This document shows positions 49,385 to 59,971 of a stretch of 64,000 nucleotides of DNA, one piece after another; the first letter of the stretch is position 1; the number at the start of each line of letters is the position of its first letter. The position numbers and the translations under genes were made by a program. The notes under the pieces are model-generated. The model made no database searches. It was not told the origin of the DNA and saw nothing but the letters and a program-made list of their open reading frames with translations. Source of the stretch: Pseudomonas sp. MWU15-20650 (lineage in GTDB: Bacteria > Pseudomonadota > Gammaproteobacteria > Pseudomonadales > Pseudomonadaceae); assembly GCF_023242475.1 (NCBI RefSeq), contig NZ_JALJFG010000005.1, positions 1-64,000 of the forward strand, in the 5' to 3' direction.

Positions 49385-50701
49385 TTACAACGTCAGGGTC
49401 AGGCGTTTAACCAGGGCGCCCGGCAACAGGTTGGATGCGGTGTTGCGCTGGCTGTAGGTGCTGGCCGACAACAGCAGTTCACGCTCGGCGGTCAGGGCTT
49501 CGAGCTGCGAACCGAGCAAGTTGTAGACGCTGTCATCAAAGCGCATGGTGCTCACCGGCGCCTTGATCTCACCGTCTTGCACCCAGAACGTGGCGAAGCG
49601 TGTCATGCCCGTCAGGCGCGCAGCGGGCAGGTCGGAGTAGTTCAAGTACCACAGGTTGCTGATGTACAGCCCGGTGCCCAATTGCTTGAGGATATCGGCC
49701 TGGGCGAGGTCGCCGGCCGCCATCTGCAAAGCGCTGGGTGACTCGTCGCTGCTGGCACCGTTGGTGCTCAGCCCGTATTCGGCTGCGCTGCGTGAGTTGA
49801 TCAACTGGCCGCAGGCGGTGCCTGCACTGATCAGCGTGACATCACCACGCGGGTAGCCTTCGGTGGAAAACGCCTGGCTCAGGGAGCCGCTGATCTGCTC
49901 ATCGATCGTCACCAGCGGGCTCAACGATTGTTCACCGGCATAGAGCTTTTGCAGCGAACTGCCTTTGCTGGCTATCGCTTGGGCAGAAAACCCACCCCAG
50001 GTAATGATGCCGATGATTTCTTCCAGCGCTGCCGGCGCAAGGTAGGCGCGGTATTGGCCGGGCGCCAGGGGGTGTAACGGGCGACCGAGAAACGCCAGTT
50101 GCTCGCGCGCCTGCTGAAAACGCGCAGCGAACTCGGCGCTGTTCCAGGTGTGCCCGGCGTAGCTGGCTTTTACCGCTTCCCCATTGGCGTGGAACAGGCT
50201 GAAATCGAAGTTGAAGCTATTGGCCTGGTGCCAGCCGAACGCACCGTCCGAACTGGCAAAGCCACGGCTGATCGGGCCGGCGGCGTAGAAACCGACCAGG
50301 TCCACGCCTTCTGCGGCCTGGCTGATGTCTTCCAGCACGTGCGCCAGTTCCGGCAGCGGGCGCAGTTGTTCGTTGTGGTTTTGCCAGGCTGTGTGGTTGA
50401 GCAGCAAGTACGGGTCTTGCGGCAGCAAGGGCAGGGTCTGGCGTAACTGGTGCAGGCCATCGGCGAGGCGCTGGCGGTCCAGTTCCGGTTCGCCGGCCAG
50501 GGTGATGCCAAGGTCGGCGTGGCGGCCATCATTGATCAACTTGAGGCTCAGGCTGGCCTGTTGTACCTGGCCGGCCTGGCGTACCCGTGCGTGGTTGAAG
50601 CGCACGAACTCGGACGATTCAGCAGCAAAGCCGAGATGAAATTGTTCCTTGTCGGTGATGGCCTGCTTGAGCCAGTCCACCAGTGCCTTGAAGTCGTTCA
50701 T
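49385..50701 (-). CDS. TldE/PmbA-like subunit
   Basis: A 438-residue member of the TldD/PmbA family without the HExxxH site, so it is the TldE-type partner. The GRPLHPLAPGQYRAYLAPAAL and IISAGTACGQLINSRSAAEYG-like segments follow the family pattern. The start overlaps the stop of the upstream TldD-like gene (ATGA), indicating translational coupling. TldD/TldE heterodimers degrade small peptides and mature some microcins. This appears to be an accessory pair, because pmbA and tldD are usually elsewhere in Pseudomonas. Confidence 0.82.
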   Translation of the reverse strand: MNDFKALVDWLKQAITDKEQFHLGFAAESSEFVRFNHARVRQAGQVQQASLSLKLINDGRHADLGITLAGEPELDRQRLADGLHQLRQTLPLLPQDPYLLLNHTAWQNHNEQLRPLPELAHVLEDISQAAEGVDLVGFYAAGPISRGFASSDGAFGWHQANSFNFDFSLFHANGEAVKASYAGHTWNSAEFAARFQQAREQLAFLGRPLHPLAPGQYRAYLAPAALEEIIGIITWGGFSAQAIASKGSSLQKLYAGEQSLSPLVTIDEQISGSLSQAFSTEGYPRGDVTLISAGTACGQLINSRSAAEYGLSTNGASSDESPSALQMAAGDLAQADILKQLGTGLYISNLWYLNYSDLPAARLTGMTRFATFWVQDGEIKAPVSTMRFDDSVYNLLGSQLEALTAERELLLSASTYSQRNTASNLLPGALVKRLTLTL

Positions 50702-52143
50702 CAGGCATCTCCCCCAAAAACGTCGACATCACTGAACACGCACGCGGGTGAGGCATGGCCCACGCGAATCACCTGGTTGGGCTCGCCTTTGCCGCAGTTC
50801 GGCGTACCCAGGACCTTGAAGGTGCTGGCGTCGCCGACGGCGCTGAGCTTGCGCCAGAACTGCGCGGAAACGGCGCGGTAGTTGGGGTTCTTCACCACGC
50901 CCTTGAGCTCGCCGTTTTCGATCAGTTGGCCCCACTCGCAGCCGAACTGGAATTTATTGCGCGCATCGTCGATGGACCAGGAGCGGTTGGTGCTCATCAG
51001 GATGCCGTGTTCGATACCGCCGATCAGCTCGGCCTGGGTCTTGTCTGCGGCTTCGATATTCAGGTTGGCCATGCGGTCGATGGGCGGGCGGTTCCAGCCG
51101 CAGGCACGGCTGTTGGCGACGCCTTGCAAGTTGGCGCGAAATTGCGACAACGCACCGCCCAATGGCTTGAGCAGCAGGCCGTTGCGGATCAGGAACTGTT
51201 TGCTGGCGCGCGTGCCGTCATCATCATGCCCGTAGCTGGCGAGCTGTTCGGGTATCTCTGGGTCGAAGGTCACGTTGAGCAAGGGCGAGCCGTATTGCAG
51301 GTGGCCGAAGTCGCTGGCCTTCACAAAGCTGGTGCCGGCGTAGTTGCGCTCATCGCCCAGGATACGGTCCAGCTCCAGAGGGTGGCCGATGGATTCATGG
51401 ATTTGCAGGATCATCTGGTCCGGCATCAGCAGCAGATCGCGCGGGCCCTGGGGCGTGTTTGGCGCCAGCAGCAGTTGCAGGGCCTCATCGGCCACCTTGC
51501 TGGCGGCGCCCACCAGGCCAAAGCGGCGAATCACGTTCGCGCTGCCTTGTTGGCCGAAGTTGGTGCCGCCCAGGGTGCGGGTCTGGCTGTCGTTGCCGTC
51601 GAAGGCGGTGACGCTCAGGCCGGGGTAGACAAAGCGCTGGGCCTGACGCAATTGCGCGCCGGCACTGTTGAGGTAGATCTGTTCCACGCGGGTGGTGCCA
51701 AGGCTGACTTCCCAGGTTGCCAGGCGCTCGTCCTTGGGCACGGCGGCGGATTCGTCACCGAGCAATTGGTAGCAGTCGCTCAGGGACGGGAAGGGCTGGT
51801 CGAGGTCGGGCGACAGGTAGTCGGCGACGTCGCTGGACACCGGTTGCTGGCGCAGGTCGAGCAGGGCGTGGGGCAAAATCCGCCGGGCTTGCTGCTCGGC
51901 GCGCTCGAGGGCGGCTTGCAGGCCGGACAGCGAAATATCGTGGGTCGCGGCATAAGCTTCCACGCCGTTGAGACGCACGGTGAGCATAGCGCCTTCGTCA
52001 TGGCCCAGGTGCGGCGGCTCGGCGACGTTCTTGCGTACCGACAGGTATTGGCCGGATTCGCGTACGTAACGCAGGGAGAAAAACTCGGCGGTGGTGCGCA
52101 GGGCACTGAAGTGCTTTTTGAGTGTGGCGTGGTGTTCGAACAT
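50701..52143 (-). CDS. TldD-like metalloprotease subunit
   Basis: A 480-residue TldD-family protein containing HESIGH (in QIHESIGHPLELDRI), the zinc-binding HExxxH motif of TldD. A cysteine in the C-terminal region (GTPNCGKGEP) fits the third zinc ligand of the family. It starts after AAGGAAGG and overlaps the TldE-like gene by 1 bp. The natural peptide substrate is unknown; no microcin or RiPP precursor is evident nearby. Confidence 0.85.
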   Translation of the reverse strand: MFEHHATLKKHFSALRTTAEFFSLRYVRESGQYLSVRKNVAEPPHLGHDEGAMLTVRLNGVEAYAATHDISLSGLQAALERAEQQARRILPHALLDLRQQPVSSDVADYLSPDLDQPFPSLSDCYQLLGDESAAVPKDERLATWEVSLGTTRVEQIYLNSAGAQLRQAQRFVYPGLSVTAFDGNDSQTRTLGGTNFGQQGSANVIRRFGLVGAASKVADEALQLLLAPNTPQGPRDLLLMPDQMILQIHESIGHPLELDRILGDERNYAGTSFVKASDFGHLQYGSPLLNVTFDPEIPEQLASYGHDDDGTRASKQFLIRNGLLLKPLGGALSQFRANLQGVANSRACGWNRPPIDRMANLNIEAADKTQAELIGGIEHGILMSTNRSWSIDDARNKFQFGCEWGQLIENGELKGVVKNPNYRAVSAQFWRKLSAVGDASTFKVLGTPNCGKGEPNQVIRVGHASPACVFSDVDVFGGDA

Positions 52144-52246
52144 GGGGCCTTCCTTGTGGGCGGCTCAGCGCGGGCAGGCAAACAGAGTAGGCCCGGGCTG
52201 GGGAGCTGATCAAGGAGAGGCGATTCTTTGTGGCACGTGCCCCGTT

Positions 52247-52331
52247 GTGGCGAGCGGGCTTGCCCCGCGCAGCGGCCCCAAAAATCTTGGGAGCGCTACG
52301 CACTCCAACGCGGGGCAAGCCCGCTCGCCAC
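52247..52331. repeat. Inverted repeat pair (REP-like, GTGGCGAGCGGGCTTGCC type)
   Basis: GTGGCGAGCGGGCTTGCCCC with GCG (52247-52269) and its exact inverse at 52309-52331 enclose a 39-nt spacer. It lies between betA and the TldD-like gene's promoter. Confidence 0.9.
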
Positions 52332-52344
52332 GTACAGGGATGGG

Positions 52345-54048
52345 TTATTGCGCAGTCGGGCCCACTTCACGCAACGGCTTGCCACGCACCGGCGCATCGC
52401 CTGCCACGTAGTAATCCGCAGTGCTGCGCGGCAATGGCTTGCGGCCACGGATCTTGTCGGCGATTTTCTCGGCGATCATGATCGTCGGCGCGTTCAGGTT
52501 GCCGGTGGTGATGATCGGCATGATCGACGCATCGACCACACGCAGACCCTGCATGCCATGTACGCGGCCTTCGCCATCCACGACCGCCATGTCATCGGTG
52601 CCCATCTTGCACGAGCAGGACGGGTGGAACGCGGTTTCGGCGTGCTCGCGGATGAACTTGTCCAGTTGCTCATCGGTTTGCACGTCGATGCCCGGGCTGA
52701 TTTCGCGGCCACGGTATTTGTCCAGTGCCGGCTGTTGCATGATTTCACGGGTCAGGCGGATGCCGTCGCGAAATTCCTGCCAGTCCTGCTCGGTGGCCAT
52801 GTAGTTGAAGAGGATGCTCGGGTAGTCCCGTGGGTTCTTCGACTTCAGTTGAATGCGACCACGGCTCGGCGAACGCATGGAACCCATGTGTGCCTGGAAA
52901 CCGTGCTCTTTCACGCCATTGCTGCCGTTGTAGTTAATCGCCACCGGCAGGAAGTGGTACTGGATGTTCGGCCAATCGAATTCTTCGCGGGTGCGGATGA
53001 AACCGCCGGCTTCGAACTGGTTGCTGGCGCCGATGCCGGTGCCGTTGAACAGCCACTCGGCACCGATGGCCGGCTGGTTGTACCAGAGCAGCGATGGGTA
53101 CAGCGACACTGGTTGGGTGCAGGCGTATTGCAGGTACAGCTCAAGGTGGTCCTGCAGGTTTTCGCCGACGCCGGGCAGGTCGTGGACCACCGGGATGTCG
53201 AGGCTTTCCAGCAGTTTGGCCGGGCCGACCCCGGAGCGTTGCAGCAGTTGCGGCGAAGCGATTGCGCCGCTGCACACCAGCACTTCTTTACGGGCGCGGG
53301 CTTCAACACGTTCTTCGGCCGCGCCGATCAGGTAACGCACGCCGACCGCACGTTTGCCTTCGAACAGCACTTTGTCGGTGAGGGCGTGAGTGACGATGGT
53401 CAGCGTCGAACGCTTCTTGGCGGTGTCCAGGTAACCGCGAGCGGTACTGGCGCGACGGCCTTTGGGCGTGACGGTACGGTCCATCGGGCCGAAGCCTTCT
53501 TGCTGGTAGCCGTTCAAGTCGTCGGTACGCGGGTAACCGGCCTGTACGCCAGCTTCAACCATGGCGTGGAACAGTGGGTTGTTGCCGGCTTTGGGGGTGG
53601 TCACGCTGACCGGGCCGTCGCCACCGTGGTAGTCGTTCGGGCCGATATCGCGGGTTTCGGCTTTACGGAAATACGGCAGGCAGTCGAGGTAGGTCCAGTC
53701 TTCAAGACCTGGCAGCTTCGACCAGTTGTCGTAGTCCATCGCGTTGCCACGGATGTAGCACATGCCGTTGATCAGGGAAGAACCACCCAGGCCCTTGCCG
53801 CGACCGCATTCCATCCGGCGGCCATCCATGTGTGGCTCTGGGTCGGTTTCGTACGCCCAGTTGTAGCGGCGGCCTTGCAGCGGGAACGCCAGGGCGGCCG
53901 GCATTTGGGTACGGAAGTCAAAACGGTAGTCCGGGCCACCGGCTTCCAGCAGCAGGACGGTGACGCCTTCGTCTTCGGTCAGACGGGTCGCTAATGTGTT
54001 GCCCGCAGAACCTGCGCCAACAATGATGTAGTCGTATTCTTGAGTCAT
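52345..54048 (-). CDS. betA: Choline dehydrogenase BetA
   Basis: A 567-residue GMC-family flavoprotein that oxidises choline to betaine aldehyde at the membrane. The FAD site [17 protein letters not shown] follows the start at 54048, with AAGGAG before it. GMC signatures [15 protein letters not shown] and [16 protein letters not shown] are clear. The C-terminal [20 protein letters not shown] contains the conserved Asn of the active site. It is the last gene of the betI-betB-betA unit, 128 bp after betB with a repeat in the gap. Confidence 0.97.
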   Translation of the reverse strand: MTQEYDYIIVGAGSAGNTLATRLTEDEGVTVLLLEAGGPDYRFDFRTQMPAALAFPLQGRRYNWAYETDPEPHMDGRRMECGRGKGLGGSSLINGMCYIRGNAMDYDNWSKLPGLEDWTYLDCLPYFRKAETRDIGPNDYHGGDGPVSVTTPKAGNNPLFHAMVEAGVQAGYPRTDDLNGYQQEGFGPMDRTVTPKGRRASTARGYLDTAKKRSTLTIVTHALTDKVLFEGKRAVGVRYLIGAAEERVEARARKEVLVCSGAIASPQLLQRSGVGPAKLLESLDIPVVHDLPGVGENLQDHLELYLQYACTQPVSLYPSLLWYNQPAIGAEWLFNGTGIGASNQFEAGGFIRTREEFDWPNIQYHFLPVAINYNGSNGVKEHGFQAHMGSMRSPSRGRIQLKSKNPRDYPSILFNYMATEQDWQEFRDGIRLTREIMQQPALDKYRGREISPGIDVQTDEQLDKFIREHAETAFHPSCSCKMGTDDMAVVDGEGRVHGMQGLRVVDASIMPIITTGNLNAPTIMIAEKIADKIRGRKPLPRSTADYYVAGDAPVRGKPLREVGPTAQ

Positions 54049-54060
54049 GGGGGCTCCTTG

Positions 54061-54172
54061 AGAGCTGCAAGCTTTAAGCTTCAAGCTGCAAGAAAAGGCA
54101 GCGAGCGGTGTATCTGGGAGGTGCGGCAAACCAAGCTGCTTTTACTTACAGCTTGAAGCTTGCCGCTTGGGG
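54061..54172. repeat. Inverted repeat, AGCTTGAAGCTTGC type, between betB and betA
   Basis: AGAGCTGCAAGCTTTAAGCT with TCAAGCTGCAAG at the left and CAGCTTGAAGCTTGCCGCTTG at the right, in inverse orientation about 55 bp apart. This family differs from the REP elements above. Confidence 0.8.
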
Positions 54173-54176
54173 CTCA

Positions 54177-55649
54177 TCAGAACACTGATGCGTAGTCGCC
54201 CAGCTCAACCTGTACCGATTTGATGCGGGTGAAGTTGTTCAGCGAGCTGATGCCGTTCTCACGGCCTACACCGGATTGCTTGTAGCCACCGACCGGCATC
54301 TTCGCGTCGGACTCGCCCCAGGCGTTGATCCAGCAGATACCCGCTTCCAGCTGATGAATCACGCGGTGGGCGCGGTTCAGGTCGCGGGTCACCAGGCCAG
54401 CGGCCAGGCCGAAGTCGGTGTCGTTGGCACGACGGATCACTTCTTCTTCGGTCTCATAGGTGAGGATGCTCATCACTGGGCCGAAGATTTCTTCGCGCAC
54501 GATGGTCATCTCGTCGGTGCAGTCGGTGAACACGGTCGGGGCAACAAAGGCGCCTTTGGCGAAGTCGCCATCGGTCAGGCGGGCGCCGCCGCACAGTACG
54601 CGGGCGCCTTCTTCCTTACCTTTGGCGATGTAGCCGAGCACGCTTTCCATGTGGGCAAAGCTGACGAGCGGGCCGAAGTTGGTGTTGTCGTCTTGTGGGT
54701 TGCCAACGCGAATACGCGCAACACGCTCAACGATCTTGGCTTCGAAGGCCGCTTGCAGGTGCTTGGGCACGAACACGCGAGTGCCGTTGGTGCAGACCTG
54801 GCCGGAGCTGTAGAAGTTGGCCATCATCGCGATGTCGGCCGCGCGATCCAGGTCGGCGTCTTCGAACACGATCAATGGCGACTTGCCGCCCAGTTCCATG
54901 GTCACTTCCTTGAGCGAGGAGCTCGAAGCGCTGGCCATGACTTTCTTGCCGGTGTCGGTGCCGCCGGTGAACGAAACTTTCTCGATGCGCGGGTGCTCGG
55001 TCAGCCAGGTGCCGACTTCACGGCCGCTGCCGGTCAGTACGTTGAACACGCCCGCTGGAACGCCGGCTTCGGTGTAGATCTCGGCCAGTTTCAGGGTGGT
55101 CAGCGAGGTGACTTCGCTTGGCTTGAAGATCATCGCGTTACCGGCAGCCAGGGCCGGTGCGGATTTCCACAAGGCGATCTGGATCGGGTAGTTCCACGCG
55201 CCGATGCCGGCGACTACGCCCAGCGGCTCGCGGCGGGTGTAGACGAACGAGGTGTCGCGCAGGGGGATCTGCTCGCCTTCGATAGCAGGCACCAGGCCGG
55301 CGTAGTATTCCAGCACGTCAGCGCCAGTGACGATGTCGACGTACTTGGTTTCGGAGAAGGCTTTACCAGTGTCCAGGGTTTCCAGGGCGGCCAGATCGTC
55401 GTTGCGCTCGCGCAGAATGTCGACGGCACGACGCAGGATGCGCGAACGCTCCATGGCGGTCATCGCGGCCCAGATTTTCTGGCCTTTCTCGGCGCTGACC
55501 ACAGCACGTTCAACGTCTTCTTTCGTGGCACGTTGCACTTGGGCGAGAACTTCACCGTTAGCCGGGTTGATGGCTTCGAAGGTGGCATCGCTGCCAGCGT
55601 CGCTGTAGCCGCCGTCAATGTAGAGTTTTTGCAGGTCGAAACGGGCCAT
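54177..55649 (-). CDS. betB: Betaine aldehyde dehydrogenase BetB
   Basis: A 490-residue NAD(P)-dependent aldehyde dehydrogenase that makes glycine betaine. Catalytic glutamate lies in [12 protein letters not shown] and the nucleophilic cysteine in [14 protein letters not shown], the pattern specific to Bet[21 protein letters not shown] is the cofactor region. The start at 55649 ([13 protein letters not shown]) fits relatives. It is between betI and betA. Confidence 0.97.
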   Translation of the reverse strand: MARFDLQKLYIDGGYSDAGSDATFEAINPANGEVLAQVQRATKEDVERAVVSAEKGQKIWAAMTAMERSRILRRAVDILRERNDDLAALETLDTGKAFSETKYVDIVTGADVLEYYAGLVPAIEGEQIPLRDTSFVYTRREPLGVVAGIGAWNYPIQIALWKSAPALAAGNAMIFKPSEVTSLTTLKLAEIYTEAGVPAGVFNVLTGSGREVGTWLTEHPRIEKVSFTGGTDTGKKVMASASSSSLKEVTMELGGKSPLIVFEDADLDRAADIAMMANFYSSGQVCTNGTRVFVPKHLQAAFEAKIVERVARIRVGNPQDDNTNFGPLVSFAHMESVLGYIAKGKEEGARVLCGGARLTDGDFAKGAFVAPTVFTDCTDEMTIVREEIFGPVMSILTYETEEEVIRRANDTDFGLAAGLVTRDLNRAHRVIHQLEAGICWINAWGESDAKMPVGGYKQSGVGRENGISSLNNFTRIKSVQVELGDYASVF

Positions 55650-55759
55650 AAAGTCCTCGCAAGTGCATAAGTGGTTGGCGTTACCTGCCGCAAAGTGGGC
55701 CATAAGGGGGTGGCAACACTGAGCGACAGACGTTCAGGGGTTGAGCGTTTATAAGGGCT

Positions 55760-56353
55760 CTAACTCACCTGCTTGGCCAATTGGAAATCCATGTATTCGT
55801 AAGCGATCCGTTGCGCTTGCGCCGTGTCGAAAGCGTCTCCCGACAGGGCACCGCGCAACCACAAACCGTCGATCAAAGCCGCCAGCCCCCGTGCCGCGCT
55901 GCGCGCTTCAGGCAGCGGCAGCTCCCGGCGGAACTGGCAGCACAGGTTGGAATACAGACGTTGATCGTTGATCCGCTGCAACCTGTGCAAAGACGGGTGG
56001 TGCATGCTGGCGGCCCAGAAGGCCAGCCAGGTTTTCATTGCCGGTCCATTGACCTGGCTGGCATCGAAGTTACCTCCGATGATCACCTGAATGTGTGCCC
56101 GTGGGCTGTCATCCTTCAGCGCCAGCCTGCGTTCATGGACGTTCTCGATCAGCGCATTCATCAGGTAGCGCATCGTCGCTGCGATCAGGCCGTTCTTGTC
56201 CTGAAAGTAGTGACTGATGATGCCGTTCGAGACGCCGGCCAAACGGGCGATCAGCGCAATGCTGGCATCTCCCATTCCAACCTGATCGATGGCCGTTAGC
56301 GTGGCTTCGATCAACTGCTGGCGGCGTATGGGTTGCATACCGACCTTGGGCAT
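55760..56353 (-). CDS. betI: BetI, choline-responsive repressor
   Basis: A 197-residue TetR-family repressor. The family start [19 protein letters not shown] is followed by the [23 protein letters not shown]; the GMQPIRR N-terminus is diagnostic of BetI. It represses betIBA and betT, and choline releases it. It heads betIBA and is divergent from betT. The gap holds a perfect BetI-type palindrome 71-90 bp upstream of its start. Confidence 0.96.
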   Translation of the reverse strand: MPKVGMQPIRRQQLIEATLTAIDQVGMGDASIALIARLAGVSNGIISHYFQDKNGLIAATMRYLMNALIENVHERRLALKDDSPRAHIQVIIGGNFDASQVNGPAMKTWLAFWAASMHHPSLHRLQRINDQRLYSNLCCQFRRELPLPEARSAARGLAALIDGLWLRGALSGDAFDTAQAQRIAYEYMDFQLAKQVS

Positions 56354-56423
56354 GTAGCACCTCTCCTTAGGCCTGCCGACTGGCGATAAACGTCCGTCGG
56401 CTTGAGGGCCAGTCTATTTTGTT

Positions 56424-56443
56424 TTGATTGAACGTTCAATCAA
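56424..56443. promoter_or_regulatory. BetI operator
   Basis: TTGATTGAACGTTCAATCAA, a perfect 20-bp palindrome in the 334-bp betI-betT gap. It closely matches the known BetI recognition pattern (TTGATTGGACGTTCAAT). It can control both divergent units. Confidence 0.9.
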
Positions 56444-56687
56444 CAAAGAATAAGATCTGCGACAAATGGTCGCTGCCTACAGATATTTCCTACCTGTGAG
56501 CCTCGGCACATGACACCTGCAAAAACCCTTGAAACAGGCCGTATCAGGGCCTGGCCAGCGCTTCGGCGCGGCTCAAGCATTTTCGGGGTGTCTTTATAAC
56601 ACCCGTCCGTCGACTGCCGAAAAATCGATGTCCCGGGATAACCGCTGCCTTGTGTTTCTCTCTCGCACTGCCTGGAGCATCTGCGCC

Positions 56688-58679
56688 ATGAGTTCTGCCT
56701 CTCTTATAAAGACCCCGCCAGAAAAGGTCCGGGTCAACGGTTGGGTGTTCTACACCTCCACCGCGCTGATTCTGTTGTTGACCGCCATTCTGATCATCGC
56801 CCCGCAGGAGGCCGGGCGCTTGCTCGGCGTCGCCCAAGCCTGGCTTTCGAAAAGCTTTGGCTGGTACTACATGGTGGTCATCGCCGCCTACCTCGTGTTT
56901 GTGGTGGGCCTGGCGTTTTCCTCCTACGGCAAGTTGAAACTGGGCAGCAAGGACGACACCCCGGACTTCAGCTACGGCGCCTGGGCCGGCATGTTGTTCT
57001 CGTCGGGCATCGGCATCTCGCTGCTGTATTTCGGCGCCTCGGAACCTCTGGACCACTACTTCAACCCGCCGGAAGGCGCCGCCGCCAGCAACGGCGCGGC
57101 ACGCCAGGCGCTGCAACTGACCTTCCTGCACTGGGGCCTGCATGGCTGGGCGATCTACGCGCTCGTCGGCCTGGCCGTGGCGTACTTCGCGTACCGTCAT
57201 AACCAGCCGCTGGCCTTGCGTTCGGCGCTGTATCCGCTGGTTGGCGAGCGCTGGGTCAAAGGCGCGGCCGGCCACGCAGTGGACGGTTTCGGCATGTTCG
57301 TGACCTTGCTGGGCCTGGTCACGAACCTGGGGATTGGTTCGATGCAGGTGTCGTCCGGGTTGGAAAACCTGTTTGGCATGGAGCACAGCAACACCAACCT
57401 GCTGATCGTGATCATCGTGATGAGCACTGTGGCGACCATCGCCGCCGTGTCGGGTGTGGAAAACGGCATTCGTCGCCTGTCCAACCTCAACATCGTGTTG
57501 TTCAGCGGTTTGCTGATCTTTGTGCTGCTGTTTGGCCCGACCCTGCACCTGCTCAATGGCTTGGTGCAGAACACCGGTGACTACCTGAACGGGATCGTGC
57601 TGAAAACCTTCGACCTGTATGTGTACGAAGGCGATGCTAACAAGACCGAGCGCTGGATGGGCCTGTGGACGCTGTTCTATTGGGCGTGGTGGATTTCCTG
57701 GGCGCCATTCGTGGGCATGTTCATCGCGCGTATTTCCCGTGGTCGTACGGTGCGTGAACTGGTGGCCGGCGTGTTGTTGATCCCGCTGGGCTTTACGCTG
57801 GCGTGGCTGTCGATCTTCGGTAACTCGGCCCTGGACCTGGTGCTGAACCACGGTGCGGTGGAGTTGGGCAAGACGGCACTGGAACAACCTTCCATGGCCA
57901 TCTACCAACTGCTTGAGCATTACCCCGCGTCGAAAATTGTGATCGGTGTGTCGATCTTTGTGGGTTTTGTGCTGTTCCTGACCCCGGCGGACTCCGGCGC
58001 GGTGATGATGGCCAACCTTTCCTGCAAAGGCGGCAACGTGGACGAAGATGCACCGCACTGGCTGCGCATCTTCTGGTCGGCGGTGATCACGCTGGTGACC
58101 ATCGGCCTGCTGTTCGCCGGTAACTTCGAAGCCATGCAAACCATGGTGGTACTGGCGGGGCTGCCGTTTTCGGTGGTGCTGATTTTCTTCATGTTCGGCT
58201 TGCACAAGGCCATGCGCCAGGATGTGGCGATCGAGCAGGAACAGGCGCAATTGGCTGAGCGTGGCCGCCGTGGTTTCAGCGAGCGTTTGACCGCCCTGGA
58301 CCTGCAGCCGAGCCAGGCGACCGTGCAACGTTTTATGGACAAGCACGTTACGCCGGCGCTGGAAGAAGCGGCGACGGCATTGCGTGATCAAGGGCTGCAA
58401 GTGCAGACCTTGCTGGGCAAATCCAAGCGCTGTATCGGTGTACGTATCGAGATGGAAGAGGGCAACCCGTTTGTCTATGAAGTGAGCCTGGATGCTTACT
58501 CGTCGGCATCGAACGACTTGCCCGAGGAAGAGCGCACGCGTTACTACCGGGCCGAGGTTTACCTGCACAACGGGCCTCAAGAGTACGACCTGATGGGCTT
58601 TGCCCAGGAGCAGATTACCCGGGATGTGCTCGATCAGTTTGAAAGCCATCGGCAGCTCCTTGGCCGTGTCTATAGCTGA
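56688..58679 (+). CDS. betT: High-affinity choline transporter BetT
   Basis: A 663-residue BCCT-family symporter with about 12 membrane helices between residues 15 and 510 and a cytoplasmic tail of about 150 residues. GMLFSSGIGISLLYFGASEP and FYWAWWISWAPFVGMFIARISRGRT carry the conserved tryptophan-rich substrate site. The long tail is typical of osmoregulated BetT. The start at 56688 (MSSASLIKTPPEKVRVNG) fits relatives; the site GGAG is 12 nt away. It is divergent from betIBA. Confidence 0.95.
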   Translation: MSSASLIKTPPEKVRVNGWVFYTSTALILLLTAILIIAPQEAGRLLGVAQAWLSKSFGWYYMVVIAAYLVFVVGLAFSSYGKLKLGSKDDTPDFSYGAWAGMLFSSGIGISLLYFGASEPLDHYFNPPEGAAASNGAARQALQLTFLHWGLHGWAIYALVGLAVAYFAYRHNQPLALRSALYPLVGERWVKGAAGHAVDGFGMFVTLLGLVTNLGIGSMQVSSGLENLFGMEHSNTNLLIVIIVMSTVATIAAVSGVENGIRRLSNLNIVLFSGLLIFVLLFGPTLHLLNGLVQNTGDYLNGIVLKTFDLYVYEGDANKTERWMGLWTLFYWAWWISWAPFVGMFIARISRGRTVRELVAGVLLIPLGFTLAWLSIFGNSALDLVLNHGAVELGKTALEQPSMAIYQLLEHYPASKIVIGVSIFVGFVLFLTPADSGAVMMANLSCKGGNVDEDAPHWLRIFWSAVITLVTIGLLFAGNFEAMQTMVVLAGLPFSVVLIFFMFGLHKAMRQDVAIEQEQAQLAERGRRGFSERLTALDLQPSQATVQRFMDKHVTPALEEAATALRDQGLQVQTLLGKSKRCIGVRIEMEEGNPFVYEVSLDAYSSASNDLPEEERTRYYRAEVYLHNGPQEYDLMGFAQEQITRDVLDQFESHRQLLGRVYS

Positions 58680-58722
58680 TAGTTGAAGCCCAGGGGGTGT
58701 CCGCACCGACACCACTGGGACC

Positions 58723-58758
58723 AAAATGTGGGAGGGGGCAAGCCCCTTCCCACATTTT
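58723..58758. repeat. REP hairpin between convergent betT and cbcV
   Basis: AAAATGTGGGAGGGGGC/GCCCCTTCCCACATTTT, almost perfect, with flanking A and T runs, so it may also act as a bidirectional terminator. Confidence 0.85.
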
Positions 58759-58792
58759 GACCCCGTTCCTACAGTTGGTTTTGCGGTGTTGG

Positions 58793-59971
58793 CTAGCCGA
58801 GGTTTTTGCCTAGCAGGGCATGGTAGAGCTCACTGTCGCCCAAGATCCCCACCACCTTGTTGTTGTCATGCAACACCAGCTTGTTCCCCGTCTGATAACG
58901 AATCTGCAACGCATCGCGCATGCCGATGTTCGAGTCCACCAGCGTCGGTACCCGGCCCAAACCTTCCACGGCTTGCCCCGGTGCCCAGTTCTGCAGGTTC
59001 ATCACCGCGCCATTCTGGCGAGCGCCCTTGATGGTATTGCCCTCGGCCAAGTCCAGCCATGAGTCGCCACCTGGGTCCAGGCACACAGAGCCGTTAATGC
59101 GCTTGCAGTTGTCCAGGGTGCGCATCAGGCTGCGGCCGCACAGTACGTTCAGCGGGTTGGTGTGGGCGACGAAGGTGCGCACATAGTCGTCCGCCGGGTT
59201 CAGCACGATCTCTTCCGGCACGCTGTACTGGATGATCTTGCCGTCTTTCATGATCGCGATACGGCTACCCAGCTTGAGCGCCTCGTCCAGGTCATGGCTG
59301 ACGAACACGATGGTCTTGCTCAACTTGCGTTGCAGTTCCAGCAGCTCATCCTGCAGGCCCTGGCGAATCAAGGGGTCGAGGGCCGAGAAGGGTTCGTCCA
59401 TCAGCAGGATATCGGCGTCCATCGCCAGTGCGCGGGCCAGGCCGACACGCTGCTGCATGCCGCCGGACAGCTCGTCGGGCTTCTTGTTGCGCCATTGGCT
59501 CAGGCCCACCAGTTCGAGCTTTTCATCAACCAACGTACGCCGCTCTTTCTCCGGCCGGCCCTGCATTTCCAGGCCAAAGCTGATGTTCTCGCGCACGGTC
59601 AGCCAGGGCATCAAGGCGAACTTCTGGAACACCATGGCGATGCGCTTGGTGCGCATCATTTTCAGCTCGGCGGGCGTGCAGGACGCGATGTCGATCTGGC
59701 GCCCTTCATGCTCCACAAACAGTTGGCCACGGCTCACGGTGTTGAGGCCGTTGATGCAGCGCAGCAGGCTGGATTTGCCGGAGCCGGACAGGCCCATCAA
59801 CACGCAGATCTCGCCTTTCTCGATATCCAGGCTGGCCTTTTCAACGCCGACAATCTGCCCGGTCTTTTTCAGGATCTCGTTACGGCTCATGCCCTGGTCC
59901 AGCAGCTTGAGCGCTTCGCGTGGGTCTTTGGAGAAGATCACGTCGACTTTGTCGAATCGGATAATGCTCAT
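58793..59971 (-). CDS. cbcV: Choline ABC transporter ATP-binding protein CbcV
   Basis: A 392-residue ATPase of the quaternary-amine transporter. Walker A is GLSGSGKSS, signature LSGGMQQRVGLARAL, Walker B ILLMDEPFSALDP, then the switch histidine in VFVSHDLDEA. The C-terminal 110 residues are CBS-like (NIGMRDALQIRYQTGNKLVL), as in osmotically or substrate-sensed ProV/OpuA proteins. The start overlaps the stop of cbcW by 4 bp (ATGA). Confidence 0.95.
   Translation of the reverse strand: MSIIRFDKVDVIFSKDPREALKLLDQGMSRNEILKKTGQIVGVEKASLDIEKGEICVLMGLSGSGKSSLLRCINGLNTVSRGQLFVEHEGRQIDIASCTPAELKMMRTKRIAMVFQKFALMPWLTVRENISFGLEMQGRPEKERRTLVDEKLELVGLSQWRNKKPDELSGGMQQRVGLARALAMDADILLMDEPFSALDPLIRQGLQDELLELQRKLSKTIVFVSHDLDEALKLGSRIAIMKDGKIIQYSVPEEIVLNPADDYVRTFVAHTNPLNVLCGRSLMRTLDNCKRINGSVCLDPGGDSWLDLAEGNTIKGARQNGAVMNLQNWAPGQAVEGLGRVPTLVDSNIGMRDALQIRYQTGNKLVLHDNNKVVGILGDSELYHALLGKNLG

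Noticed and set aside
50755..53994. Long antisense frames over the TldD-like gene and betA
   Set aside because: These are shadows of well-conserved genes, with no ribosome-binding site or domain.
56544..58724. Long open frame antisense to betT
   Set aside because: The plus strand encodes a canonical BetT. The antisense translation is histidine- and glutamine-rich, as expected from the complement of GC-rich coding DNA.
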